From NCBI GenBank assembly GCA_963662155.1, contig OY759270.1:48734164-48798163 (forward strand): a stretch of 64,000 nucleotides of DNA, read 5' to 3'. This document shows positions 1 through 25,800 of the stretch, piece by piece. The position numbers and the translations under genes are program-made. Origin of the DNA: Lamellibrachia columna. Its lineage: Eukaryota; Annelida; Polychaeta; Sabellida; Siboglinidae. Every line of letters begins with the position of its first letter. Positions within the stretch are counted from its first letter, which is position 1. The notes under the pieces were generated by a model. It made no database searches and was not told the DNA's origin. It saw nothing but the letters and a program-made list of their open reading frames with translations.

Positions 1-58
1 ACCTTTAATAAATGAGATTTTGTGCTCTCGTTCATAGATGAGCAAACATCATACTTAC

Positions 59-385
59 AGCAACAAGGAGTCTGGCTGCAGACAGCTGGCCGTAGAAGAG
101 AGCCCTGTGTAACGCTGTCCAGCCTGACTCAATGTCCTTCACAGAGAGGTCAGCACCTCTCTCGGTCAGCAGCCACCGGACAGTGTCCACTTTGCCACAG
201 GAACTTGCAACATGCAGCACAGTGCGTCCATACATGTCACGGAGAGACCCCACATTGTGACACTTTGACAGGAACAGTTGTGTCTGTCTACTGTTGCCCT
301 TTGTCACGGCAGTAATCATCTGTGCAGCGTGTTTCTTTGAGCGGCATTTTAGACCGCAGTCCATCTCAACCAGACCAGGTGACAT
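59..385 (-). CDS. IBTK: IBTK first coding exon (inhibitor of Bruton tyrosine kinase), 5' part of gene only
   Basis: Minus-strand exon of 109 codons ending in phase 0 at a consensus donor (GCT|GTAAGT, intron starts at 58). The translation opens with a Cys/Lys-rich block (KCRSKKHA at residues 13-20), followed by two ankyrin-type repeats: GRTVLHVASSCG from about residue 53 and SGWTALHRALFYG from about residue 87. This is the arrangement of the IBTK N-terminus, where the ankyrin repeats precede RCC1 and BTB domains. Those domains would lie beyond the left edge. IBTK is known as a BTK-binding protein and CUL3 substrate adaptor. The start is set at the ATG at 385-383 (A at -3); a second in-frame ATG seven codons on is possible. 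Head-to-head with CDK5RAP1. Assignment rests on recognising the family pattern. Confidence 0.85.
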
Positions 386-1974
386 GCTTTTAAAATTATC
401 TGTTCTGTGCAATGTCAGGTTGTGTGATATATGTCAATGATACGTAAAAGTGAAAGTTGGATACTGTAACTGCATAACTGTAAGGTTTCTATCAAGATTA
501 CAAACACAGATAATGTACAGTTCCTTCCTTAGCACCGTTGTTTACAAAGCATACTAAATTTAATTCCATTATACAAATTTGCAACTATATGTGATTACAT
601 AGATTTTACATGGGTCTCAATAGTTATTATGGCAGCCCCCTAAACGTCTTACAATGTTTGGCACCATAAAGGCAACTAAAATAACATATGTGTAATTAAA
701 TATATAGTTTCTGTTTACTGCAGTTGATTTGTTTTCTACTGAACCAATGCGTCCTTCAAGATTGGGCCTTGAATCTTGGTGTTTAGCTGCTCACACTAAA
801 ACCAAAACGTTGTAAATGTTTAAAATAGTATTATTATTATTAATAACAAATTAACATATTAAATACTACATTACATTCTATATTCATTAGTGTTGATTTG
901 CCCTGGTGTGAGTTATTTTTTTATGAATTGTCAATGTATGCATGGTAAATATTTGTAATTTAAAATAAAATAAGCACATGCATATTCACACACAAAATTA
1001 TACATATCTAAAATCAATTATATGTAGAAATTAAGTGGCCTGGGAAGACCTGGAATGCACTCAGCTGGCTTGAGGAGATTTGTTGCTGCGTTATGCTCCA
1101 GTGGTGGCAAACAGGACTGATGATGAATATCAATTAGGTACTATATGCTCAGCTGTACAAATTGACAGGCACACTTTTAGTTTTACATGTGCAACACTAA
1201 TCACACGTGTGGGTTGTGACAGGGCTTTCAACCTCCAATTTGCCACCTGTTTTGGGGGCCAGCCTCAAACCAATTTTGAGAGTCCACCTCCTACCAATCC
1301 CACCTCCCACCAAATTTTAGGACCAACCTCCCGCTACCTGCCACACCCCCTAACTTGTAGTTATACATCAGACTTGATATCACAAGAGTGTCACCCATGC
1401 AGACTCGGTGAAAACTCAAAATAAACAATACTCTTCCTTCTTGGATAATGCATAGCAAGAAGCCACAATTAGCTATAGCATAATCATTTGATGAACAAAT
1501 AATGCAATAAATAATGTGGCTCAAAAGAAAACAGCCCGGTCAACTTGCCAGTCTGTTTACGTTATAAGATTGACAACTCCATGTATTATCGCCCATGTCC
1601 TACGACTTGGCCTATCCCTCTTTCGCGGCCCTAAACGAAACTTTCACTAAGTATTGTTGTGACATGAATGTCGCGGATTTTTATAAAAACAGTTATAAGC
1701 AAAATAAAAAAATCAGGCAACTTGTTTAATTTAATTTTTTAATTTTTATGAAACTTACGATCGACGGTCTTGCCACGGCGACCCGCATGTGTGACAGTCT
1801 CGCCCTCTGTCGGAGTATTTATATCAACGCGAAAATATCCGACAGATGTCGCAAATTCGGGAGAGTTGTATGTCATCGTTGTGAGTCAAAACAAGTGTGA
1901 AGTGACATTGATCGCTCGCAGAACGCTTGGACATAAACACATGTGTCTATGAAATATCGAATAGCGTGTCAACA
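386..1974. promoter_or_regulatory. divergent intergenic region between IBTK and CDK5RAP1 start codons
   Basis: About 1.6 kb separates the two divergent start codons, so the 5' UTRs and promoters of both genes must lie here or in upstream non-coding exons. The segment from about 1540 to 1974 is the more GC- and CpG-containing part (several TCG/GCG triplets), as expected near a promoter. The segment 480-1020 is AT-rich with no recognisable element. I found no TATA box or transcription start that I could defend. Confidence 0.5.
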
Positions 1975-16198
<14,224 letters not shown>

Positions 16199-17600
16199 TG
16201 TCCTCTGTGACATGGCAGCATATTTTTTATATTACATTTTCATCCTCCATCTACCAGTGCTGATGATGTAACTACTGTTGATTTGTACTTCAGTATAAGT
16301 GACAAACTAAAGTAAAGGTACTTTTTTTAATGTTTATTTAATGTACTTGAAGTAAAAGTACATGCAATAGTTTTATTTTCACGTGATCACAATTTAGTCA
16401 TAACTAGTAGCATACTACTATGAAAATGAATTGCATACAATGATAAATATATATCTTTACTAGTGTGTATAAAGAGGCTGTGACATGTCTGTTCCTGCAT
16501 ATCTCCGTCAGTTAAGATTTGCATGTTTGGGGTGGACATTTTGTAGGTGTCCCCAGGGGCCTACGGGGATGGCTTGTGCATTAAAAAATTCCCCAGGGGT
16601 GGGGATATTACGAAGGGACCTATGTGGATGTTTGATGTAGATTACGTAACTCGGAACAATAGGAGTTTATAGTTACGTACTTTTTCTACAGTTGTTCTGA
16701 CTTACATGATCAACGTCAAAATGTGGGAAGTTGTCACTGCATTTCTACCAAAACTTGCCTGGGTAGTGCGAGAAGTCATAAGCTCTTGCAGTGGCTGTCT
16801 TTTCTCCTGGGTAACTCATTCGGCTGGTATGTATATATGTATATATATATATGTTAACAAACTAAATATATATATATATATATAATTAGGGGTGCAAAAG
16901 AAACTATTGAATGATATATGGAAATAAATAAAATCACTGAAGATGCAAGTACTGAAACTCTAACTATGACATATTATTCAACATGTCTACAACTATATAG
17001 TAAAACTACTGTAAAAAGGCATGAAGATACACATCCCATGGCACTAAACAGACGTTCACAGGCAACACGTGGCTGGCAGTCAGTGTTTGTCTTTATAAAC
17101 AGAGCCTTCAAATGAAGACAGGCTGTAGTCATTGCTGTGTGTGAGAGGCTGGTCAGGCACTGACTGCTCCAGTGGCACCGGCCAGAAAGGTTAACCTTCT
17201 GTATAAAGAAGACCCCAGGGGGCCATTCAATACATCGCCTGTATATTGTATACCATCTTTGACACAAAGTCCACATTTTACGAATGTTTTTTTTGCGCCA
17301 AAGCATGTTGATGCACGCAACACGATTTGGTAATTAAGGGTATATATATTTAGAACAAGAACTGTGATTTCATTTCAGGGTAATTTTATGTAAGTTTAGT
17401 TAATCTACAAATAAATTAATCTATATCATGTCATAGAACAATGCAAATTTTGCACATTAATGGATACATATTTGGTTGTATTCCAACTTGAAAAGGGTAT
17501 AATGTCTCAAACGTGCTTGGGGGGGTTCAGTTAGATAAATTCTCAAGAATGGTATACTGGCAACATACTGAGTGCCTCCCCCGGGAAACAAAATGGTGTT
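16199..17600. other. intergenic, possible decayed hAT remnant
   Basis: Two TA microsatellites lie at 16828-16885. On the minus strand at about 17030-17080 the frame reads RVACERLFSAMGC, which resembles the hAT dimerisation motif (ACERLFSAAG). The sequence TTAGGGGTGCAAAAG at 16887 could be a hAT end, but no partner end or target duplication was found. Confidence 0.35.
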
Positions 17601-20375
17601 ACTGGTTGGTTCACCATGAGATCTCCCCTCAAAACACGATCCTTTACCGTGAAATCTCCCCTCAAAACACGATTCTTTACCGTGAGATTTCCCCTCAAAA
17701 CACGATCCTTTATTGTGAGATCTCCCCTCAAAACACGATCCTTCACTGTGAGATTTCCCCTCAAAACATGATCCTTTACCGTGAAATCTCCCCTCAAAAC
17801 ACGATTCTTTACCGTGAGATTTCCCCTCAAAACACGATCCTTTATCGTGAGATCTCCCCTCAAAACACGATCCTTCACTGTGAGATGTCCCCTCAAAACA
17901 TGATCCTTCACTGTGAGATCTCCCTAAACACGATCCTTCACAGTGAGATCTCCCCTCAAAAACGATCCTTCACCGTGAGATCTCCCCTCAAAACATAATC
18001 CTTTACCGTGAGATCTCCCCTCAAAACAAGATTCTTTACCGTGAGATTTCCCTTCAAAACATGATCCTTTATCGTGAGATCTCCCCTCAAAACACGATCC
18101 TTCACCGTGAGATATCCCCTCAAAACACGATCCTTCACCGTGAGATCTCCCCTCAAAACACGATCCTTTACTGTGAGATCTCCCCTCAAAACACGATCCT
18201 TTACCATTAGGTCGCCCCTCAAAACACGATCCTTTACCGTGAAGTCTCCACGCCAAACACGATACTTTACCGTGAGATCTCCCCTCAAAACAAGATCCTT
18301 TACCGTGAGGTCTCCACTCAAAACACGACACTTTACCGTGAGATCTCCCCTCAAAACACGATCCTTTACCGTGAGATCTCCCCTCAAAACACGATCCTTT
18401 ACTGTGAGATCTCCCGTCAAAACACGATCCTTTACTGTGTGATCTCCCCTCAAAACACGATCCTTTAATGTGAGATCTCCCCTCAAAACTTGATCCTTTA
18501 CTGTGAGATCTCCCGTCAAAACATGATCCTTTACTGTGAGATCTCCCGTCAAAACACGATCCTTTACTGTGTGATCTCCCCTCAAAACACGATCCTTTAA
18601 TGTGAGATCTCCCCTCAAAACTTGATCCTTTACTGTGAGATCTCCCCTCCAAACATGATCCTTTACTGTGAGATCTCCCTTTAAAAGCGATCCTTTACTA
18701 TAAGATCTCCCCTCAAAATATGATCCTTTACTGTGAGATCTCCCCTCAAAACATGATCCTTTACTGTTAGATCTCCCCTCAAAAGACGATCTTTTACTGT
18801 GAAATCTCCCCTCAAAATATGATCCTTTACTGTGAGATTTCCCCTCAAAACACGATCCTTTACTGTAAGATCTCCCCTCAAAATATGATCCTTTACTGAG
18901 ATCTCCCCTCAAAATATGATCCTTTACTGTGAGATCTCCCCTCAAAACACGATCCTTTACCCTGAGGTCTCCAAGCCAAACACGATCTCCCTAAACACGA
19001 TCCTTCACAGTGAGATCTCCCCTCAAAAACGATCCTTCACCGTGAGATCTCCCCTCAAAACATAATCCTTTACCGTGAGATCTCCCCTCAAAACAAGATT
19101 CTTTACCGTGAGATTTCCCTTCAAAACATGATCCTTTATCGTGAGATCTCCCCTCAAAACACGATCCTTCACCGTGAGATATCCCCTCAAAACACGATCC
19201 TTCACCGTGAGATCTCCCCTCAAAACACGATCCTTTACTGTGAGATCTCCCCTCAAAACACGATCCTTTACCATTAGGTCGCCCCTCAAAACACGATCCT
19301 TTACCGTGAAGTCTCCACGCCAAACACGATACTTTACCGTGAGATCTCCCCTCAAAACAAGATCCTTTACCGTGAGGTCTCCACTCAAAACACGACACTT
19401 TACCGTGAGATCTCCCCTCAAAACACGATCCTTTACCGTGAGATCTCCCCTCAAAACACGATCCTTTACTGTGAGATCTCCCGTCAAAACACGATCCTTT
19501 ACTGTGTGATCTCCCCTCAAAACACGATCCTTTAATGTGAGATCTCCCCTCAAAACTTGATCCTTTACTGTGAGATCTCCCGTCAAAACATGATCCTTTA
19601 CTGTGAGATCTCCCGTCAAAACACGATCCTTTACTGTGTGATCTCCCCTCAAAACACGATCCTTTAATGTGAGATCTCCCCTCAAAACTTGATCCTTTAC
19701 TGTGAGATCTCCCCTCCAAACATGATCCTTTACTGTGAGATCTCCCTTTAAAAGCGATCCTTTACTATAAGATCTCCCCTCAAAATATGATCCTTTACTG
19801 TGAGATCTCCCCTCAAAACATGATCCTTTACTGTTAGATCTCCCCTCAAAAGACGATCTTTTACTGTGAAATCTCCCCTCAAAATATGATCCTTTACTGT
19901 GAGATTTCCCCTCAAAACACGATCCTTTACTGTAAGATCTCCCCTCAAAATATGATCCTTTACTGAGATCTCCCCTCAAAATATGATCCTTTACTGTGAG
20001 ATCTCCCCTCAAAACACGATCCTTTACCATGAGGTCTCCAAGCCAAACACGATACTTTACCGTGAGATCTCCCCTCAAAACAAGATCCTTTACCGTGAGG
20101 TCTCCACTCAAAACTTTACCGTGAGATCTCCCCTCAAAACACGATCCTTTACCGTGAGATCTCCCCTCAAAACATGATCCTTTACTGTGAGATCTCCCCT
20201 CAAAACACGATCCTTTACTGTGAGATCTCCCCTCAAAATATGATCCTTTACTGTGAGATCTCCCCTCAAAACACGATCCTTTACTGTAAGATCTCCCCTC
20301 AAAATATGATCCTTTACTGTGAGATCACCCTCAAAAAATGATCCTTTACTGTGAGATCTCCCCTCAAAACAAGAT
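17600..20375. repeat. 33-bp satellite array, about 83 units, with a 1067-bp higher-order duplication
   Basis: The unit is GAGATCTCCCCTCAAAACAC followed by GATCCTTTACCGT. Since 33 is a multiple of 3 and the unit lacks stops in several frames, long frames appear on both strands (for example an 11-residue EGRSHSKGSCF period). They are not genes. The block 17919-18985 is repeated at 18986-20052 with almost no change (one seen: CCCTGAGG at 18961 versus CCATGAGG at 20028). Confidence 0.98.
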
Positions 20376-21430
20376 CAACAAGTTATGTGATAGCTGTAAA
20401 GATGGACTTGGTGCAAATGATATCACCAAACAATTACTTATTATTATTACTAAAATTGATAAAGTGCCATATATCTGGGATATATGGCACATAGGCATGT
20501 ACATATTTAAGTAAGCCACGTACATACTTGAATAAACCCCATAGCACATTCTATAATAAACCTGTCAAGAAATATGTCGTAGTTCGCTCTACACAAGCAT
20601 TTCTATCTTCACAACAAACTTTTGATATGTGAATATTTTAATTATATATAATTTAAATGCACCGTATGACTATGTATTCACATGATTCTGAAGACACTAA
20701 ATGTAACGCTAGTTCCATCACGAAAATATCACTATATAGAATACAAGTAGAGTATGTTGTCTACAATCAATTGTACTGGATTTATATACAAACACCACAT
20801 GTCCATCTGATTAAGTCACCCCATTATCTCTAATTGCTTCTGTTTAATCAGTTCTGTTGTGAGATGACGTAAACATACACTAGGGTCACTAGCAGCAAGA
20901 GACCTCCAGGGAAACTGATTTTCCTTTTCAAAACAGGCAAATTCCGTTTCAAACCATCAATTCGGTGTATTCCATCCGTTTTCTGCAATCACGGAAAATC
21001 AGTGTCGCTAGACCTCCTAGCTTAGAAGAGACCTCTTGATGCAACAGACCTCATGGCATCCAGCTGTAGAACAGACCTTGATGCCACAGACCTTGGCCTC
21101 TAATACAAAGAGACATTAGGCAATAATATGTTTCAAAATGTTAATCCAAATGAGAGCCTAATAAATTAAACTTCCCATGATGGCTGGCATCTGAAGCAGG
21201 TTCCACTGTGTGTTAATCCTTCACCCACTGTTTTAAAATATTACAAACATACATATTATATTAATCTCAATCACCCAATGTGTACTAATCACCAAAACCA
21301 CACTAGCTATCCTCAGCAGTAATGTACATCTGGATGGCATCATGCCGTGATCCAGGTCAAACACTTACAATCCAGATCAACACTTCAAATCCAGATCAAA
21401 CAGTACAACTCCAGGAATGTTCTGGTAGTT
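20376..21430. other. intergenic, nothing recognised
   Basis: AT-rich. Short local repeats are seen: CCAGATCAA near 21365-21400 and AGACCTC near 20905-21060. No gene motif. Confidence 0.5.
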
Positions 21431-21439
21431 TTCAAGACA

Positions 21440-21862
21440 ATGGTGCACCATCACAATCTCTCTCATCGTAGGAAAGCTGTTGGATCACTGCAGTCTCTCT
21501 CATCGTAGGAGAGCTGTTGGATCACTGCAGTCTCTCTCATCGTAGGAGAGCTGTTGGATCACTACAGTCTCTCTCATTGTAGGAGAGCTGTTGGATCACT
21601 GCAGTCTCTCTCATCGTAGGAGAGCTGTTGGATCACTGCAGTCTCTCTCATCATAGGAGAGCTGTTGGATCACTGCAGTCTCTCTCATCGTAGGAGACCT
21701 GTTGGATCACTGCAGTCTCTCTCATCGTAGGAGAGCTGTTGGATCACTGCAGTCTCTCTCATCGTAGGAGAGCTGTTGGATCACTGCAGTCTCTCTCATC
21801 GTAGGAGAGCTGTTGGATCACTACAGTCTCTCTCATCGTAGGAGAGCTGTTGGATCACTAGT
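21440..21862 (+). repeat. 37-bp minisatellite (left part)
   Basis: About eleven copies of GTAGGAGAGCTGTTGGATCA followed by CTGCAGTCTCTCTCATC, very uniform. One further copy continues at 22507-22550 on the far side of the hAT insertion. Confidence 0.97.
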
Positions 21863-22506
21863 CAGGGTTTAAAAAAAAAAATGTCATCTGATTTTTTTTA
21901 TTTAAATCGGATTTATTTGATTTTTTTTAAATCTGGTATATAGATGTTTAAATTTGTAAACTCTTTCAAACATGTTCTATTCAAATCGATTTGGGTTCTT
22001 GTCGTAACAGAGGGTACAAGATTTTTGCTTATATAAAGACTTTAGGCAATGTCCACAAGGCCTCACCCCCTATAGTTGCATAATCTGTCTTGGAAAGGAA
22101 AGCATTGCCTATAGGGTGGATTAGCACCTGTCCAGGACTCTGTGTACTCTAAGGGTCTCTAACCAGAATACAAACTGGTACAGTATTAAACAACTGAGTC
22201 AACATACTGAATTGGTAACAACTAGCACAAGCTATAAGTGGACTTTAACTCAGGGCTTCTGTGTTGAAAAGATACTTCCTCTGGAAGACAAGATTGTGCG
22301 GCTTCACTACATTCAGAAAGGGAATAGCTCAAACATACACAATATCATAAAATATTTGACTATCAGGCTATCTGGTGACAATACAACTACACAATTTGTG
22401 TTAAATTCATATAAATCAGCAATTAAAAAAACCGGAAGTAAAAAAAATCATAAATCAATGATTTTTTTGGAGTGATTTAAATAATGATTTAAATCAAACA
22501 ACCCTG
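21863..22506. mobile_element. hAT-like non-autonomous element, copy 1 (inside the 37-bp minisatellite)
   Basis: Begins CAGGGTTT and ends AACAACCCTG, with AT-rich subterminal GATTTAAATCA repeats. The interior shares about 400 bp in inverted orientation with copy 2 (45010-45676), for example the block around GCCTCACCCCC and GGACAGGTGCTAATCC. It interrupts a GATCACTACAGTCTC minisatellite unit. The flanks TCACTAGT and ACACAGTC look like a decayed 8-bp target duplication. Confidence 0.8.
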
Positions 22507-22550
22507 ACACAGTCTCTCTCATCGTAGGAGAGCTGTTGGATCACTGCAAT
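22507..22550 (+). repeat. 37-bp minisatellite (right part, one copy)
   Basis: ACAGTCTCTCTCATCGTAGG continuing into GAGCTGTTGGATCACTGCA: the unit interrupted by the hAT element. Confidence 0.95.
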
Positions 22551-22687
22551 CTTCACACAAACAAGTTCCACTGAATGAGTTTTGAAGGTTTTAGTTCACC
22601 ACCAGCCACAAATCAAACAGACCACTTTGTGCGTCATCAAACAAAAACTGCAGCCATTTGTTCAACGGTGCAATTCAACATCACCCT

Positions 22688-22882
22688 TTACGGTACGTTT
22701 GATGGTTTTGTGATGGTTAATGTCCTATGACTTGTTGATCTCTGATCAGTGAGCGCGGTTATAAGACTTGACTTGTTGACAGATTGTGGACTTTGTGCTG
22801 TTCTCGTTGATCGAGTCGTAGCTTTTAATGTAGTCGTTGTCCTTGTCGCTGGCGTTGTTGTCAGTGGATGTGGCGTGTTATT
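22688..22882 (-). CDS. B4GALT-like: GT7 gene exon 7 (terminal, Thr-rich tail)
   Basis: Acceptor TGCATTTTCAG, phase 0, 64 codons to TAA. The peptide is Thr/Ser/Arg-rich ([18 protein letters not shown]) with no known domain, and family members normally end soon after the previous exon. It could be a mucin-like tail. The phase fit and open frame support it; there is no homology support. Confidence 0.62.
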   Translation of the reverse strand, partial: NNTPHPLTTTPATRTTTTLKATTRSTRTAQSPQSVNKSSLITALTDQRSTSHRTLTITKPSNVP

Positions 22883-25800
22883 CTGAAAATGCATAGTCAT
22901 ACATTAAGAATAAAATTGTTCAAGAATAACTATCTTATTTCTCAGGCAATAAGATTACACTGACACTGGGGTGACAAACTAAAATTCTTTCCACTTTGAC
23001 TATTTTGTAGGGATTTAACGGAAAACCCCCCTTTTGGAAAGGATTTTGTGCAAGATGTTGCTGTATGTATATATAATGCTGGATGGAAAATGTAATCAAG
23101 ATTGCATGAGTATCAGTGAAGGTGCATACACACTAATCAAAGTATAACTGTTTCAGATATTAGATTGGATTGCTATAGATTAACTTAACATCATAAAATC
23201 TAATATCATTGTAATCATCATTGGTCGGCCAAAGCACTGATGGGCCAATTCCGTTAAAGTTGATTGTTTGTTAGGGAAGATTAAGAGAAATTTTATGAGT
23301 TCTCACATCAGAAAAAATAACTCAATTTAACAATTTAAGAGCAAATCCTGGCTGCATGTCTGTGATAGTCAGGTCACTTACCGCTAATACGTCTTCCTTA
23401 CTGAAGGAAATGTAGACCCAAGTGTAGGTCTTCCTGAACTGAAGGTCAAGGCGCTTGTATAGTAGACTGTTGATTCCGTCTGTCTTGAAACGTTTTTCAG
23501 CTGAGTACAGGTATTTGTATCTAAACAGAGGCAGAATACATTGCATCAATTACATTGTTGCAGGTTGCATTAAGTTTGGTTATCTTTCCAAGCATTTGTA
23601 TTTGACTAACTGAATAGTTTTCTCAATGAAAACAATAAAATGTTACTCAGATTCACAGTACCGCGGTTCATTACGTCAAAACAAGGAATTAACTTAAAAA
23701 TGGTCTGACTCTTCCTGGACTAAAATAAAATTTACCCTAACCAAAACAACAACAAATAAGCCTGTTTACAATGGCATTTTTTATAAAATTTGTCCATTAT
23801 CTGTTTAATCTGAAAATTTCGGTCCGAATTTCATGTTTACATTGCATGTAAACGGAACATAATTTCACATGTTTTAATGATCTTGCGAATGCCTAAATCA
23901 TGTATCACCTTTTTCACTAATGTACTGAATGGCAAGATTGATATTCATAAATCTATTTTGGTAAAATTATTTTTTGAAGTGGTGGTTCATGAAAACAATA
24001 TGGGTGGTCAGGATGAGAGAAAAGATAATAGTTTATACTGTGTAACATCATTCTACCATACAAATGATCTTGATGACCTTGTACCTTCAAAGTTACACAA
24101 GCAAGCACCTGGCAGAGATGACAGTGTTACCTTTCAGGGTTTGGATTATCCTTCGTATGTCCAAGCATTGTGTACCGGGCAATGTCCTGGGGGTAGCGGA
24201 TTACCTGCAGACCGGAATTTTTTATCCTGAAAGAGAACACCAAATTATCACCTTGTGAAGAATTCTCTCAGACAAACAACACCAGGAAGTGTTGCTGTTG
24301 AAGCTGCCTCTACACATCATGTAGTCCATCGCGAATCATGTTTGTTTGATCTCTAATGCTGAACCGCAAAAGTAATATGTGCAGTCTGTTTCATAAAAGA
24401 GGACGTACTTCATTGAAATCATCGAAAGACTTGACTTTGGTTATTAGATCGGGTAACTTGCAAAAGTGTAAGTAGTGTTACGTCTTAATACATAGAGGTG
24501 GGCTTTTTTCTGCAGAATTTTGGTTTGGCCAAACCAAAACTATTTTAATGTCTAATGATTTCATCAACATTTCCACAAATGAGCAAGCACGTCTTAGTTG
24601 ATACTAAATAGAAATTTTGTGTGTGAAATGAGCCTGAAATTAAGTGAAAAAAAAAGAAGAAATTGCGGGGCAGCTTTAATGGCTGGGCAACTTACCAATC
24701 AATGACCAGTGTGTATCTGACAATATTCAACAAATACCATTGGGTGATTTTAACTTGTACATTCCTATTCTATAATGCGATTGTGTATGGTGACATTTTA
24801 TCATGGCCTTGAAAAACATTTTAGGGCGTCCAGTACCCAATATTCCTCAAAAACATTATTTATTTTCTGATCACAGTTCATAAAGATGCTACAGGACTTT
24901 GAGCGTACGCAGGCAGTTTGTTATTATGACGGCTGAACATGAACAGTATGTGGCAGCTACAGCATAAAGGATGAGGACATATATCGTGATAAATATTTCC
25001 AGTTTCATGTGGGGGCAGGGGTTCTGAGGTTAAATGACATCATTTTCATGTAGTGGGAGGTGAGGGGGTCTGAGGTTAAATGACATCAGTTTCATGTAGT
25101 GGGAGGTGAGGGGGTCTGAGGTTAAATGACATCAGTTTCATGTAGTGGGAGGTGACGGGTCTGAGGTTAAATGACATCAGTTTCATGTAGTTGGAGGTGA
25201 GGGGGTCTGAGGTTAAATGACATCAGTTTCATGTAGTGGGAGGTGAGGGGGTCTGAGGTTAAATGACATCAGTTTCATGTAGTGGGAGGTGAGGGGGTCT
25301 GAGGTTAAATGACATCAGTTTCATGTAGTGGGAGGTGAGGGGGTCTGAGGTTAAATGACATCAGTTTCATGTAGTGGGAGGTGAGGGGGTCTGAGGTTAA
25401 ATGACATCAGTTTCATGTAGTGGGAGGTGAGGGGGTCTGAGGTTAAATGACATCAGTTTCATGTAGTGGGAGGTGACGGGTCTGAGGTTAAATGACATCA
25501 GTTTCATGTAGTTGGAGGTGAGGGGGTCTGAGGTTAAATGACATCAGTTTCATGTAGTGGGAGGTGACGGGTCTGAGGTTAAATGACATCAGTTTCATGT
25601 AGTGGGAGGTGAGGGGGTCTGAGGTTAAATGACATCAGTTTCATGTAGTGGGAGGTGAGGGGGTCTGAGGTTAAATGACATCAGTTTCATGTAGTGGGAG
25701 GTGAGGGGGTCTGAGGTTAAATGACATCAGTTTCATGTAGTTGGAGGTGAGGGGGTCTGAGGTTAAATGACATCAGTTTCATGTAGTGGGAGGTGAGGGG

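Noticed and set aside
22..315. Plus-strand 97-codon frame at the left edge.
   Set aside because: Antisense shadow of the IBTK ankyrin exon.
1927..1974. Longer N-terminus of CDK5RAP1 starting at 1927.
   Set aside because: It would start at TTG; the first in-frame ATG with good context is at 1975.
16974..17306. Minus-strand frame with RVACERLFSAMG, possible hAT transposase.
   Set aside because: Only one short motif; no second motif, ends or target duplication, so reported only as a weak note in the intergenic entry.
17513..20302. Long frames of 60-362 codons on both strands with 11-residue periods (EGRSHSKGSCF, RGDLTVKDRVL).
   Set aside because: They follow directly from a 33-bp tandem repeat without stops; several frames are open at once, no start context or introns fit, and indels shift them freely.
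21440..22550. Regular 37-bp repeats resembling a CRISPR array.
   Set aside because: Units are contiguous with no variable spacers; this is animal DNA and a minisatellite.
23877..24258. Plus-strand frames of 117 and 64 codons.
   Set aside because: They lie antisense to GT7 exon 5, which is strongly supported by splice phase and family motifs.
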